A DNA stretch of 64,000 bases from JAXGXJ01 sp040772905 (GTDB lineage Bacteria; Actinomycetota; Thermoleophilia; RBG-16-64-13): assembly GCA_040772905.1 (NCBI GenBank), contig JAXGXJ010000004.1:1-64000 (forward strand). The letters are read 5' to 3'. The notes under the pieces are model-generated. The model made no database searches. It had not been told where the DNA came from and saw nothing but the letters and a program-made list of their open reading frames with translations. Both the position numbers and the translations under genes were made by a program. Below, in pieces: positions 38,188-50,407 of the stretch; position 1 is the first letter of the stretch, and the number at the start of each line of letters is the position of its first letter.

Positions 38188-39918
38188 ATGGCTGATACCA
38201 CCCAGCACGATCAGGACCAAGACAACAGCGAAGCCCCCCTGCTTAAGAACCGCTACCGGCTCGGCCGCATCTTGGGCCGAGGTGGCATGTGCATCGTCTA
38301 CCAGGCCTGGGATACGCGCCTGGAGCGGAACGTGGCCGTCAAACGCCTCGAGCCTCCCCTGAACGAAGACCCGCGCACCAGGGCCCGTTTCGACCGCGAG
38401 GGTCGGGCGCTTGCCCAGCTCTCCCATCCCAACGTCGTCACACTCATCGACCGCGGCTCCACCGAGACCGAAGACTACCTGGTGTTCGAATATGTGGAGG
38501 GCCGCTCGCTCAAGGAGATGACCCGCAACGGGCCTCTGCCCATAGCCGAGGCGGGACACATCGCGGGACAAGTGGCCGAAGGTCTGGCCGCTGCTCATCT
38601 GTCCGGCATCATACACCGCGACGTGAAGCCGCAGAACATCCTCATCGACCGCCAGGGCCACGCCAAGGTGAGCGACTTCGGCATCGCCACCGGGGCCGAT
38701 TGGACCAGGGTCACGCGCGCGGGTTCCATAATCGGCAGTGCACGCTACATGTCGCCGGAGCAGGTGCGCAGCAAACCGGTGGACGCCCGCTCCGACATCT
38801 ATTCCCTGGGCGTGGTGATGTACGAGATGCTGGCCGGCCATCCACCGTTCGACGGCACCAGCATGCCGGAGATCGCCCGTCAACATCTGAACACGCCCCC
38901 TCCGCCGCTTTCCCAGATCCGCGACGATCTGCCCGAAGGCCTGGAGAAGGTGGTCATGCGTTGCCTGGAGAAGCTGCCGGAACACCGCTTCGACTCCATG
39001 GACGAACTGCTGGGAGCCCTCACCGGACTAGGCCTGCACACGCTACAGGCCGTGCCTGAGGCTCCATCGGGACGGCGATTGCTCCACCGCCGCGACGAAG
39101 AGCGGCGCACGCGGGTCTCGGCGGGCGGGGCTTCGTTCGATTCGGGATCGCGGCGTCGTGATGCTGCAGCCGAGTCGCCTCCCGACCGCACGCAAGCCCG
39201 CGTGCTGGCCCGCAAGAAAGCCGCCCGACAACGCTCCATCGCCTTCGCCGCCGGCGCAGTGTTGGTCGTGATCGTCGCTGTCATCCTGCTTCTCACTCTC
39301 ACGGGCGGCGGAGCCCCCGCTGTGGTGGGCCTGTCTCTCGACGAGGCCCGCGTCCTGGCAGACGACGCCGGCATGGAAGTGCAGGTGATCGCGCAAGAGG
39401 CCACGTTCGACGAGGACCCCGGTACCGTACTCGCGCAAGATCCCGTGGCTGAGGAGAGCGGCGAGGACGACATCCTGCGGCTGACGGTGGCCCGTGCGCC
39501 GGAACCTGTGCGCATCACCAACATCAAGGACTACGACCCGGAGGGTGACAACGAGGAGAACCCGGACCTGCTGCCCAAGCTCACCGATGGCGAAGAGACC
39601 TCGGGCTGGACCACGGAACTCTATCGCTCAGCCACCTTCGGCAACATCGACAAGACCGGGGTGGGGCTCGAGTTCACGCTGGAAGACGAGGCCTTCATGA
39701 TGGAGGTCATCACGCCGGTGGAGGGCTGGAAGGGCGAGCTGCTGCAGAACCTGTCGGAGGGCGCCGGAGCCAGGCTGGCCACTCTGGATGGGCATGCGCG
39801 TCAACTGATCCCGTTGCGTGAGGGCCTCATTTCGGGCCGGCTGTGGTTCACCGAACTCGCGGAACTGAGTGACGGACGTTGGGGAGTCGACATCGCGGAG
39901 CTGCGCTTCTACCGCTAG
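38188..39918 (+). CDS. Membrane Ser/Thr protein kinase with PASTA domain
   Basis: Pkn-type receptor kinase of 576 residues. The cytosolic kinase domain is residues ~20-285: Gly loop LGRGGMCIVYQAWD, VAVKRLE with the ATP Lys, catalytic HRDVKPQNILID, DFGIA, then a Thr/Ser-containing activation loop before ARYMSPEQ. A basic linker, one helix (about 348-370), and one PASTA domain (VVGLSLDEARVLADDAGMEV) follow. The C-terminal ~140 residues (TDGEETSGWTTELYRSATFG) look like a discoidin-type ligand-binding fold seen in other actinobacterial kinases. It is divergent from the PHP gene, with 87 nt between their starts. Confidence 0.92.
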   Translation: MADTTQHDQDQDNSEAPLLKNRYRLGRILGRGGMCIVYQAWDTRLERNVAVKRLEPPLNEDPRTRARFDREGRALAQLSHPNVVTLIDRGSTETEDYLVFEYVEGRSLKEMTRNGPLPIAEAGHIAGQVAEGLAAAHLSGIIHRDVKPQNILIDRQGHAKVSDFGIATGADWTRVTRAGSIIGSARYMSPEQVRSKPVDARSDIYSLGVVMYEMLAGHPPFDGTSMPEIARQHLNTPPPPLSQIRDDLPEGLEKVVMRCLEKLPEHRFDSMDELLGALTGLGLHTLQAVPEAPSGRRLLHRRDEERRTRVSAGGASFDSGSRRRDAAAESPPDRTQARVLARKKAARQRSIAFAAGAVLVVIVAVILLLTLTGGGAPAVVGLSLDEARVLADDAGMEVQVIAQEATFDEDPGTVLAQDPVAEESGEDDILRLTVARAPEPVRITNIKDYDPEGDNEENPDLLPKLTDGEETSGWTTELYRSATFGNIDKTGVGLEFTLEDEAFMMEVITPVEGWKGELLQNLSEGAGARLATLDGHARQLIPLREGLISGRLWFTELAELSDGRWGVDIAELRFYR

Positions 39919-39935
39919 GCCGGCCGAGCCCCCGG

Positions 39936-40697
39936 TCAGGTATCGACGCCCAGATCGCGAAGCAGCTCCCGCACGTATCCACCGAAGCGGGGTTCTGCGA
40001 CAAGCCCTTGCCGGCGCGGCCGAGGCAAGTCCACGGTCAGTTCCCGCTGCACCGCGCCTGGGCGCGAGCTCAGTACGATGACCCGGTCGGCCAGGTAGAC
40101 AGCCTCCTCCACGTCATGGGTGATGAACATGACCGTGCGGCCGAACTCCTCCCACACCTTCAGCAGCCAATCCTGCAGCTCCTTGCGCGTGAGAGCGTCC
40201 AGGGCTCCGAACGGCTCGTCCAGCAGCAGAGTATCGCAGCCCGTCAGCCAGGTCCGCAGCAGGGCGGCACGCTGACGCATGCCGCCCGACAGAGCCGAGG
40301 GGTAGTCGTCCTCGAAGCCGCCCAAGCCGAAGTGCTGCAACATGTCCAACGCCTCCTGCCGCGACTCCCTGCGCGGGACGCCCCTCACATCCATGGGCAG
40401 CAAGACGTTCTCCAGCACGCTCCGCCAGGGCAGCAGAAGATCGCGCTGGGGCATGTAGCCCAGTAGACCCAGACGGCTCTGCGGCTCTTCGCCATCGATG
40501 ACGATCGTGCCCTCATCGGGTTCGAGCAGCCCCACCAGCAGGTTGAACAAGGTGCTCTTGCCACTGCCGCTCCCACCGATGATGGTGACGAACTCCCCTG
40601 GCATCACCTTGAGAGAGACATCGCGCAGGGCCGGCACGACGCGGTCGTCACCGACGAACGTCTTACTGACGTGCCGCAGTTCGATACGCGGCGTCAT
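39936..40697 (-). CDS. ABC transporter ATPase, thiamine/HMP-precursor type (NitT/TauT/SsuB class)
   Basis: Cytosolic ATPase of 253 residues: Walker A IGGSGSGKSTLFN, Q-loop GYMPQRDLLLPW, signature LSGGMRQRAALLRT, Walker B TLLLDEPFGALD and switch His MFITHDVEEAVYLAD. MPQRDLLLPW is typical of the ThiZ/SsuB subgroup. The ATG at 40697 has GAGGTG about 9 nt upstream. It is the last gene of the TPP-riboswitch transcript, so thiamine or its pyrimidine precursor is the likely cargo. Confidence 0.88.
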   Translation of the reverse strand: MTPRIELRHVSKTFVGDDRVVPALRDVSLKVMPGEFVTIIGGSGSGKSTLFNLLVGLLEPDEGTIVIDGEEPQSRLGLLGYMPQRDLLLPWRSVLENVLLPMDVRGVPRRESRQEALDMLQHFGLGGFEDDYPSALSGGMRQRAALLRTWLTGCDTLLLDEPFGALDALTRKELQDWLLKVWEEFGRTVMFITHDVEEAVYLADRVIVLSSRPGAVQRELTVDLPRPRRQGLVAEPRFGGYVRELLRDLGVDT

Positions 40698-40710
40698 CGC
40701 GGGTGGCACC

Positions 40711-41748
40711 TCAAGGTAGAAACCGGTTCGTGAAGGCTTCGTTCACATCCCCCGGAGCAGAGACCACACCGTTGGCAGCCAGCCAGTCGGAATAGCCCTG
40801 CCACACGCTCTCCTTCTGCTCGCCCCAGCGCGGCGCCTCGGCGATGTAGTAGGGAGAGATCCACATCTGGCTGGCCTTCACAAGCTCCGAGTCCAGTTCG
40901 GGCACCGCCGCCAGGAGGATGTCCGCAGCTTCGTCGGGATTCTCGGCCGCGAACGTGTATCCGCGCGACAAGGCAGCCACGAGCTTCTCCACTATCTCCG
41001 GCCGCTCGGCCACGGTAGTCTCGCTGGCGATCACCACCGGCGTGTAGAAATCGGGGATGGAGTCCAGATAGTCCTGCATCATGACGATGTCCAGGTCGAT
41101 GCCCTGCTGCTCGGCCTGGATGCCCTGCCAGCCGTAATAGATCCACACCAGGTCGACCTGTTTCTGAGCGAGCAACGCCAAGGAGTCGCCGAACCCGGTG
41201 TTCACCATCTCCAGTTTGCTGAAGTCGGCGCCCGCGCCCTCCATGAGAGCCTTGAGAGTGGGGACCTCCGACGGCGCGCCCCAGGCACCGTACCTCAGCC
41301 CCTCGAAGTCGGCGGGTCCGGTGACATTCAGTTCGGCCAGCGAGGCAAACCCTGAGGTGTTGTGCTGCATGACGGCTGCCACCGAGACCAGGGGCGCCTG
41401 CTCAGCCCGGGCGAGGGTGACGGATTCCTGGAAGCTTATGCCGAAGTCGACGGCACCGCTGGCCACCGCTCCCTCGGGGTAGATCTCGCCGGGTTCGATG
41501 ATCTTGACGTCGAGTCCGGCCTCCTGGAAGTATCCCTTGGCCTGTGCGACGTAGATGCCCGTGTGGTTGGTGTTGGGCACCCAGTCCAGCATGAGACTGA
41601 CTTCGGTCGGTGCCTCCGGTGCCGTACCGCCGGACGTCGACTGAGCCGACGTGGACTCCGCCGGCGTCTCGTCTCCGCACGCGGTCATAGACGCCGCCGG
41701 CATCAGCACCAGCGTCAGCGCGACGACGATGGAGAACATACGTTTCAT
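40711..41748 (-). CDS. NMT1/ThiY-like substrate-binding lipoprotein
   Basis: Extracellular binding protein of 345 residues. The signal peptide ends in the lipobox MTAC, then a Ser/Thr linker. The NMT1/THI5-like domain begins VSLMLDWVPNTNHTGIYVAQ, with the AQAKGYFQEAGLDVKI segment and GAVDFGISFQESV characteristic of ThiY-type pyrimidine-binding proteins. The ATG at 41748 has GAGG about 8 nt upstream; the longer reading frame is a permease shadow. Operon context with thiN and the TPP riboswitch supports import of HMP, formyl-aminopyrimidine or thiamine. Confidence 0.88.
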   Translation of the reverse strand: MKRMFSIVVALTLVLMPAASMTACGDETPAESTSAQSTSGGTAPEAPTEVSLMLDWVPNTNHTGIYVAQAKGYFQEAGLDVKIIEPGEIYPEGAVASGAVDFGISFQESVTLARAEQAPLVSVAAVMQHNTSGFASLAELNVTGPADFEGLRYGAWGAPSEVPTLKALMEGAGADFSKLEMVNTGFGDSLALLAQKQVDLVWIYYGWQGIQAEQQGIDLDIVMMQDYLDSIPDFYTPVVIASETTVAERPEIVEKLVAALSRGYTFAAENPDEAADILLAAVPELDSELVKASQMWISPYYIAEAPRWGEQKESVWQGYSDWLAANGVVSAPGDVNEAFTNRFLP

Positions 41749-41780
41749 ACAGCGATCCTCTCTCTTTCTTGGATGATGAC

Positions 41781-42569
41781 TCAGTAGATGCCCTGCCCCT
41801 CCCAGTGCTCTTGGCGCTGCGAGGAGTAGTACCAGGGCAGAGCGACCCGCTCGATGGCCCGCACCAGCAGGAACAGGGCCACGCTCAGCAGCGAGGTGAT
41901 GAACATGGCTGCGAACACCTGGTCCGTGGCCAGTGAGTTCTTGGACCGCAGCAGGTACAAGCCAAGCCCGGGAGAACCTCCCACCCACTCGCCCACGGTG
42001 GCTGCGACGACGCTGTACGTGACCGCCATGCGCAGGCCGGTGAAGAACGCCGGCAGAGCCGAGGGCACTCGTACCATCCGCCAGATCTGACGCCTGCTGG
42101 CCCCCATGGACCGCAGCAGGGCCACGAGTTCTGGATCTGACGACGCCAACCCATCGGCGGTGCTGATCGTGAGTGGGAAGAAGCAGAAGAGCACCACGAT
42201 GGAGATGGTAGGGGTCATGCCGAATCCGAACCAGATGACCAGGATGGGCGCGATGGCGAGTATCTGCACCGTCTGCGAGACCACTAGGAAAGGATAGAGG
42301 GCCCGCCGCGCCAGGGACCAGAAGTCGATCAGGGCCGCTAACCCGATCCCCGCTGCGAGAGCGAGCACCAGCCCGACCACCGTGGCCAGCATGGTGGTGC
42401 CGACTGCATCCAGCAGCAGGCCCCGCGTCTCCCAGGCGGCCCGGACGACGTCCACCGGCGAGGGAAGCACGAACGATCCCAGCCCGCTCAACTCCGCCGC
42501 GAAATACCAGGCCAAGGCGAGCACCACCAGGAGCGACACGGGCGGAGCCACATCTCTGCGCAGACTCAT
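41781..42569 (-). CDS. ABC transporter permease, thiamine-precursor type
   Basis: Inner-membrane permease of 262 residues with about six helices. The BPD_transp_1 (EAA) motif region is DPELVALLRSMGASRRQIWR followed by MVRVPSALPAFFTGLR. The N-terminal VLPSPVDVVRAAWETRGLL is typical of the SsuC/TauC/ThiX class. It is 4 nt from the YkoF-like gene and 32 nt from the binding-protein gene on the same strand. Confidence 0.9.
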   Translation of the reverse strand: MSLRRDVAPPVSLLVVLALAWYFAAELSGLGSFVLPSPVDVVRAAWETRGLLLDAVGTTMLATVVGLVLALAAGIGLAALIDFWSLARRALYPFLVVSQTVQILAIAPILVIWFGFGMTPTISIVVLFCFFPLTISTADGLASSDPELVALLRSMGASRRQIWRMVRVPSALPAFFTGLRMAVTYSVVAATVGEWVGGSPGLGLYLLRSKNSLATDQVFAAMFITSLLSVALFLLVRAIERVALPWYYSSQRQEHWEGQGIY

Positions 42570-42573
42570 GTGT

Positions 42574-42924
42574 CTATTCCTCGACGGCGTCCAGCCCCTG
42601 CTGGATCTCCCCCACCAAGTCGTCGGTGGGCATGCCGGCCGCGAAGGTCGCCACCATCACCGTCGGGCCGTAGGTCTGAGCGGCCCGGAAGGCCGCGCGC
42701 AACCCGGCGAACACCTCCTCCTCGCTGCCGGAGATGAGGGTGCTCAGGTTCTGCACCCGTGCCTGGCAGCCCTGGTCCACAGCGGCCTGGATCGCCCCGC
42801 GGACGGGGCCGTCAAGGCTCGACTGCCGCAGCGGATAGATGGAGAACTGGCAGCCCAGCACGTCGGAGGACATGTAGCCCTCGCCCTTGCCGGTATCCTG
42901 GGGTCGCGTATGGTCGCTGTTCAT
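42574..42924 (-). CDS. YkoF-like thiamine/HMP-binding domain protein
   Basis: A 116-residue soluble protein with one YkoF-type ferredoxin-like domain: SSDVLGCQFSIYPLRQSS, VQNLSTLISGSEEEVFAGLR and TYGPTVMVATFAAGMP. B. subtilis YkoF has two such repeats and binds thiamine; one copy here suggests a homodimer. The ATG at 42924 follows AGAGG at 8 nt; a GTG at 42933 overlaps the thiN stop. A cytosolic ligand-binding role alongside the importer is likely. Confidence 0.82.
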   Translation of the reverse strand: MNSDHTRPQDTGKGEGYMSSDVLGCQFSIYPLRQSSLDGPVRGAIQAAVDQGCQARVQNLSTLISGSEEEVFAGLRAAFRAAQTYGPTVMVATFAAGMPTDDLVGEIQQGLDAVEE

Positions 42925-42929
42925 GTGGT

Positions 42930-43568
42930 TCACCTCTCTCGATAGTGGATGATGAGGAGCAGACCAGAGCCGTGCGTCACCCGGGCGCGGCCTTCGGTCA
43001 TGGAATTACTGACCCCGCGCAGGGCGGAACGGCGGAGCGTCTCGCCCTGCAATGGATAGAGAAGCCCGTGGGTGTGGACATCCTTCACTTCCGAGCTCAG
43101 GGGGAGCAGAGACACAGTGTCGCCGGCGACACCGACGAGCCGGGCATCTCCGTGGGCCAGAAAGGCCTCGTGTCGGTCGTCCACCAAGCGCACGCGATGA
43201 CCGATGAGCCATTCCGAGGTAAGCAGGAGCAGGTTCCCCACCAGGTGGTCCAGGCGCGGTCCACCCAGCGCACCCAGCACGATGATGTCGTCTGCTCCCC
43301 GCTCGACCACGAGGCGGAGTGCCGCCTCGGTGTCGGTGACATCCTTGGCCACGGGCAGAAGGACGATCTCCACGCCCTGTGCCTCCAGCGCGGAGCGGGC
43401 CTGGCGAGAGATGGAATCCAGATCGCCGATGAGCACGGAAGGCACGATGCCCACGCGGGCGAGCGCGTCGGCCCCCGCATCCACCGCGACCACCAGATCG
43501 GCGGCCTCCAGCAAGGAGACATCGAGAGCCTCAGCGAGATCCGATCCGGCGACTACGACCGCACGCAC
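42930..43568 (-). CDS. thiN: Thiamine pyrophosphokinase
   Basis: It converts thiamine to thiamine diphosphate with ATP. Conserved elements are VVAVDAGADALARVGIVPSV, LIGDLDSIS, KDVTDTEAALRLVVERGA and LGALGGPRLDHLVGNL, and the C-terminal thiamine-binding part contains LRGVSNSMTEGRARV. The length, 212 residues, is normal. It is the first gene after the TPP riboswitch and is followed by the YkoF-like protein and ABC importer, forming a thiamine salvage operon. Confidence 0.93.
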   Translation of the reverse strand: MRAVVVAGSDLAEALDVSLLEAADLVVAVDAGADALARVGIVPSVLIGDLDSISRQARSALEAQGVEIVLLPVAKDVTDTEAALRLVVERGADDIIVLGALGGPRLDHLVGNLLLLTSEWLIGHRVRLVDDRHEAFLAHGDARLVGVAGDTVSLLPLSSEVKDVHTHGLLYPLQGETLRRSALRGVSNSMTEGRARVTHGSGLLLIIHYRER

Positions 43569-43654
43569 CCATCCACCTCCGTGACGACGGGGAGCGCGCG
43601 GTCCGTCACCGAGTGATCACCCGGGCGGACTCGGCGAGATGCAGTCGAAACCGT

Positions 43655-43742
43655 TACTTCCCTTCGCTGGCATTACCCAGATCAGGTTCGCAGGGTCTGT
43701 GACCGAAGCCACACTCTCAGCAAGACGCTCCCCTAGCAAGGC
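43655..43742 (-). promoter_or_regulatory. TPP (THI-box) riboswitch
   Basis: In RNA sense CTAGGGGAGC, then GCTGAGAGTG, ACAGACCCT and GAACCTGATCTGGGTAATG, then CCAGCGAAGGGAAG follow in the order of the classical thi-box, including the CUGAGA pyrimidine-binding and GAACCUGAUCUGGGUAAUGCC pyrophosphate-side elements. It ends about 85 nt before thiN. The platform was not resolved. Confidence 0.97.
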
Positions 43743-43756
43743 ATATAGCGACGCGT

Positions 43757-43762
43757 AGTATA
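43757..43762 (-). promoter_or_regulatory. Candidate -10 box of the thiamine operon
   Basis: TATACT on the minus strand lies about 15 nt before the TPP riboswitch, right for its transcription start. No clear -35 box was seen. Confidence 0.4.
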
Positions 43763-43846
43763 GCACTCACCTGGCGGGCTCAGGGCGGGCGGCTCCGGGC
43801 GGGCAGGGCGGTCACAGGGGGGCGGTGCGCGCAGCCCACTGCGGCG

Positions 43847-47563
<3,717 letters not shown>

Positions 47564-47646
47564 CTTCACCCTCCCCAAGGACCGAGACGACGCCCGTGCG
47601 GCTGGGCCGACTGCCGTGGCGGCAGTCAGGAAGCCTAGGCATAAGG

Positions 47647-47652
47647 TAGCAT
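47647..47652 (+). promoter_or_regulatory. Possible -10 box giving a leaderless acetyltransferase transcript
   Basis: TAGCAT lies 6 nt before the ATG at 47659, and no Shine-Dalgarno sequence is present, as expected for leaderless mRNAs common in Actinobacteria. Confidence 0.3.
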
Positions 47653-47658
47653 TGTTTG

Positions 47659-48894
47659 ATGGCACCATTCGAGTACAGATGTCTGCGGGAAGAAGAGTTC
47701 GCCGAGGCCGTCCGTCTGGACGTCATCGCGTTCGCCGAGCAGCACTCGGCAGCTGACATCCCGTTCCTCCAGAAGGCCTTCGACTTCGAGCGCTCTCTCT
47801 GCGCCTTCGACGACGGCCGGCTGGTGGGAGTCTCATCATCCCTCCCGCTCCGGCTCACACTTCCCGGCGGTCGCTCGCTGCCGACCGCAGGCATCACCTG
47901 GATAGCCGTCCTCCCCACGCACCGCCGGCAGGGCATCCTCACGCAGCTCATGCGCGGCCAGTTGCAGCAGGCTGTCGCTCGGGGAGAGGCGGCTGCGGCC
48001 CTCATAGCCGCCGAGGGCGGCATCTACGGCCGTTTCGACATGGGACCGGCCGTGAGTGTCAACAGCATCCACGTGAGCCGTGACCGAGCCGCCTTCTTGC
48101 GCCCGGTGGAGGCGGACGGGCGTCTGGTTTTGCTCACCGATGAGGAGGCGGCCGCGAAGCTGCCGCCTCTGTACGAGCGGCTTCGCAGCCGGCGGCCCGG
48201 CGAGGTGAGCCGCTCGGCGACCTGGTGGGACGAGTACCTGCGCGATCCCGCATCCGAGCAGGCCGGGGCCGGCCGTATGCTGCACGTCCTGCATGAGGGA
48301 GCCGACGGGCAGCCGAACGGCTACGCCACGTATAGGGTGAAGGAGGAGTGGACGGGCTGGATGCCGGCCAATGAGGTGCGTCTGCTTGAACTCGTGGCTG
48401 CCGAGCCCGATGTCTACGCGGCATTGTGGCACTACCTGCTCTCCATCGACCTCAGCCGCGGGGTGTCGTTCGAGAACGGACGCCCTGATGAACCCTTGCG
48501 CTGGCTGCTGGCCGATCCGCGGGCTCTTCAGGTACAGGCCCTCATCGATTACCTGTGGCTGCGCGTGCTCGATCTGCCCGGTGCCCTCGGGGCCCGTACC
48601 TACGGAGCGACAGGCGCACTGGCCTTCGAGGTGGTCGAAGGCTTCCCCCGACAGAAGGCCTCTACGATCCTGCTGGACACCGCCGATCCGGCCTTACCGA
48701 CCTGCCGGATGACTGACCGCGAGCCCGATCTCCGGTTGGATCTCTCCGCCTTCAGCACTGCCTACCTGGGCGGCGTCTCCTTCAGTGCACTGGCCGGCGC
48801 CGGAAGGGTGCGTGAACTGCGACAGGGCTCACTCGCACGCGCTGACGCGATGTTCCTCGTGCAGCCCAACCCCCACTGCGAGACCATGTTTTGA
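47659..48894 (+). CDS. Eis-like GNAT acetyltransferase with SCP2-type C terminus
   Basis: A 411-residue protein of the Eis (enhanced intracellular survival) group. The first GNAT domain has the acetyl-CoA loop AVLPTHRRQGILTQLMRGQL (Q/RxxGxG/A-like). A second, degenerate GNAT domain follows (LLELVAAEPDVYAALWHYLL). The C-terminal ~110 residues (EPDLRLDLSAFSTAYLGGVS) match the sterol-carrier-like fold, ending in the usual C-terminal Phe carboxylate (CETMF). Eis-type enzymes acetylate amines including aminoglycosides and lysines; the natural substrate here is unknown. The ATG at 47659 has no clear ribosome site. Confidence 0.85.
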   Translation: MAPFEYRCLREEEFAEAVRLDVIAFAEQHSAADIPFLQKAFDFERSLCAFDDGRLVGVSSSLPLRLTLPGGRSLPTAGITWIAVLPTHRRQGILTQLMRGQLQQAVARGEAAAALIAAEGGIYGRFDMGPAVSVNSIHVSRDRAAFLRPVEADGRLVLLTDEEAAAKLPPLYERLRSRRPGEVSRSATWWDEYLRDPASEQAGAGRMLHVLHEGADGQPNGYATYRVKEEWTGWMPANEVRLLELVAAEPDVYAALWHYLLSIDLSRGVSFENGRPDEPLRWLLADPRALQVQALIDYLWLRVLDLPGALGARTYGATGALAFEVVEGFPRQKASTILLDTADPALPTCRMTDREPDLRLDLSAFSTAYLGGVSFSALAGAGRVRELRQGSLARADAMFLVQPNPHCETMF

Positions 48895-49511
48895 CCTCCT
48901 CAGCCTCACACGAGCACAGTCCGCTGTTCGACCACGCCCACTTTCCCGCCGACCGGGCGCGCCGTCTGAACGACCCCGGTCGCCTCGAACGGCATGTGAG
49001 CGAACAGGATCTCCTCCGGCTTCTCGCCCTCAGAGGCGACGAGGATGTGGCCGATCTGGGGAGCGGTACCGGCTTCTATACCGATATCGTCGCCCGCCGC
49101 ACCACGGGTACCGTCTACGCAGTCGACCTCGCCCCCCAGATGCACGACGCCTATCGCCAGAAGGGAGTGCCGGCCAACGTCCGACTGATGGAGGCCGACA
49201 TCCGCGCCGTGCCGCTGCCGGCCGAGAGCATCGACGTGGCCTACTCCATCGCCACTCTGCACGAGATCAAGGGAGACCTAGGCCTGGAGCACCTTCTGCC
49301 CGCGCTCCGTTCTCCCGGCCGCGTGGTGATAGTCGATTTTCGCGTCGAAGCCGCCACGTTCGAGGGTGGCCCCCCGGTGAGTCACCGCATCAGCAATGAG
49401 AAAGCCACCGCCATCTTCCTGCCATACTTCGAACATGTGACCGTCGAGGACGTGGGCGAGATGATGTTCGCTCTTGTGGCCTCGGGCACACGCGCGGTCC
49501 CACTCCCGTAG
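48891..49511 (+). CDS. Class I SAM-dependent methyltransferase
   Basis: A 206-residue UbiE-like methyltransferase. Motif I is VADLGSGTGFYTDIVARR, motif II VYAVDLAPQMHDAYRQKG, and ADIRAVPLPAESIDVAYSIA gives the post-II region. The substrate is not evident. It starts at TTG overlapping the acetyltransferase stop (TTGA), so it is translationally coupled to that gene. Confidence 0.85.
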   Translation: MTSSASHEHSPLFDHAHFPADRARRLNDPGRLERHVSEQDLLRLLALRGDEDVADLGSGTGFYTDIVARRTTGTVYAVDLAPQMHDAYRQKGVPANVRLMEADIRAVPLPAESIDVAYSIATLHEIKGDLGLEHLLPALRSPGRVVIVDFRVEAATFEGGPPVSHRISNEKATAIFLPYFEHVTVEDVGEMMFALVASGTRAVPLP

Positions 49512-49535
49512 CCTGACGACCCACGACGCCCGGGC

Positions 49536-49961
49536 TCAATCCTCCTGGCTGGGATCCAGCGAACGTTCGCGCTTGATGCGCTTCCGATGCCGCTTCTCTG
49601 CCAGACGTCGCTCGTTGGCCCCGGCTGGTACTGTCACTGGTATGCGCTCGCGCTCCTCCATCAGCGTGTCACGCAGGAGACCGGCGAAACGCGACACGAC
49701 AGCCTCACGGTTCGCCGACTGCGTGCGATGACGCTGCGAGACCACGCGGAGTATTCCCTCACGATTGATCCGGCCGGCGAGCCGCTCAAAGACCCGACGA
49801 CGCTGCTCATCAGTGAGGCTCGCAGAAGCCCCGACGTCGAACAGCAGCGTCACCCGAGTGTCGACCTTGTTGACGTTCTGTCCGCCGGGACCGCTACTGC
49901 GCGAGGTGACGAAAGTCAACTCGCTCTCGGGGATATCGAGTTCCTGATTCACGTGCACCAT
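49536..49961 (-). CDS. arfB: ArfB-type peptidyl-tRNA hydrolase / release-factor-like rescue protein
   Basis: A 141-residue class I release-factor-like protein without codon-recognition domains. The GGQ motif is in TSRSSGPGGQNVNKVDTRVT, and the C terminus is strongly basic (RLAEKRHRKRIKRERSLD), as in ArfB/YaeJ, which frees stalled ribosomes by inserting the tail into the empty mRNA channel. Length and order fit ArfB. It is convergent with the methyltransferase gene. Confidence 0.92.
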   Translation of the reverse strand: MVHVNQELDIPESELTFVTSRSSGPGGQNVNKVDTRVTLLFDVGASASLTDEQRRRVFERLAGRINREGILRVVSQRHRTQSANREAVVSRFAGLLRDTLMEERERIPVTVPAGANERRLAEKRHRKRIKRERSLDPSQED

Positions 49962-49989
49962 CGGTCACACACCGTCCGACGCTCGCGTC

Positions 49990-50403
49990 CTATCGGTAGC
50001 GGGCATCGGCATCCATCTGGTCCATGTACCGTAGGATGCACCGCCCTGAGACGACATTGATGCCCCTGGCCTTACAGAACTCCACAGCCGCACTCGATTC
50101 GGCCCCGGGCTGCATCCAGACGCGTGTGATCCCTCGCTCAGCCGCCTCCTCGACGACCCGTTCGGTGCTGCGTGGAGGCACGACGATGACGATCTGGTCC
50201 ACAGGCTCAGGCAGGTCGGCCAGACTCGCGTAGCAGGGCTCTCCATCCACGTCCTTCGCCTGGGAGTTCACCGGATAGACATCCTCACCCCGCCCCCTGA
50301 GCCGGCGGTGGACGATGTGCCCGAACTTGTCGGGATCACGCGAGGCGCCTACTACCGCCCAGCGTCCGCCCTGAAAGAACTGTTTCTCCGCGTCGGCCAC
50401 CAC
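49990..50403 (-). CDS. CoA-binding domain protein (YccU/COG1832-like)
   Basis: A 137-residue Rossmann-fold protein: GRWAVVGASRDPDKFGHIVH, then VYPVNSQAKDVDGEPCYASL, and VDQIVIVVPPRST, then WMQPGAESSAAVEFCKARGI, as in stand-alone CoA-binding proteins. The GTG at 50403 follows GGAGGTGA; a second GTG is next to it. The longer ORF upstream is a shadow of the HAD gene. A nucleotide/CoA-binding role is inferred; reaction unknown. Confidence 0.85.
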   Translation of the reverse strand: MVADAEKQFFQGGRWAVVGASRDPDKFGHIVHRRLRGRGEDVYPVNSQAKDVDGEPCYASLADLPEPVDQIVIVVPPRSTERVVEEAAERGITRVWMQPGAESSAAVEFCKARGINVVSGRCILRYMDQMDADARYR

Positions 50404-50407
50404 AGAT

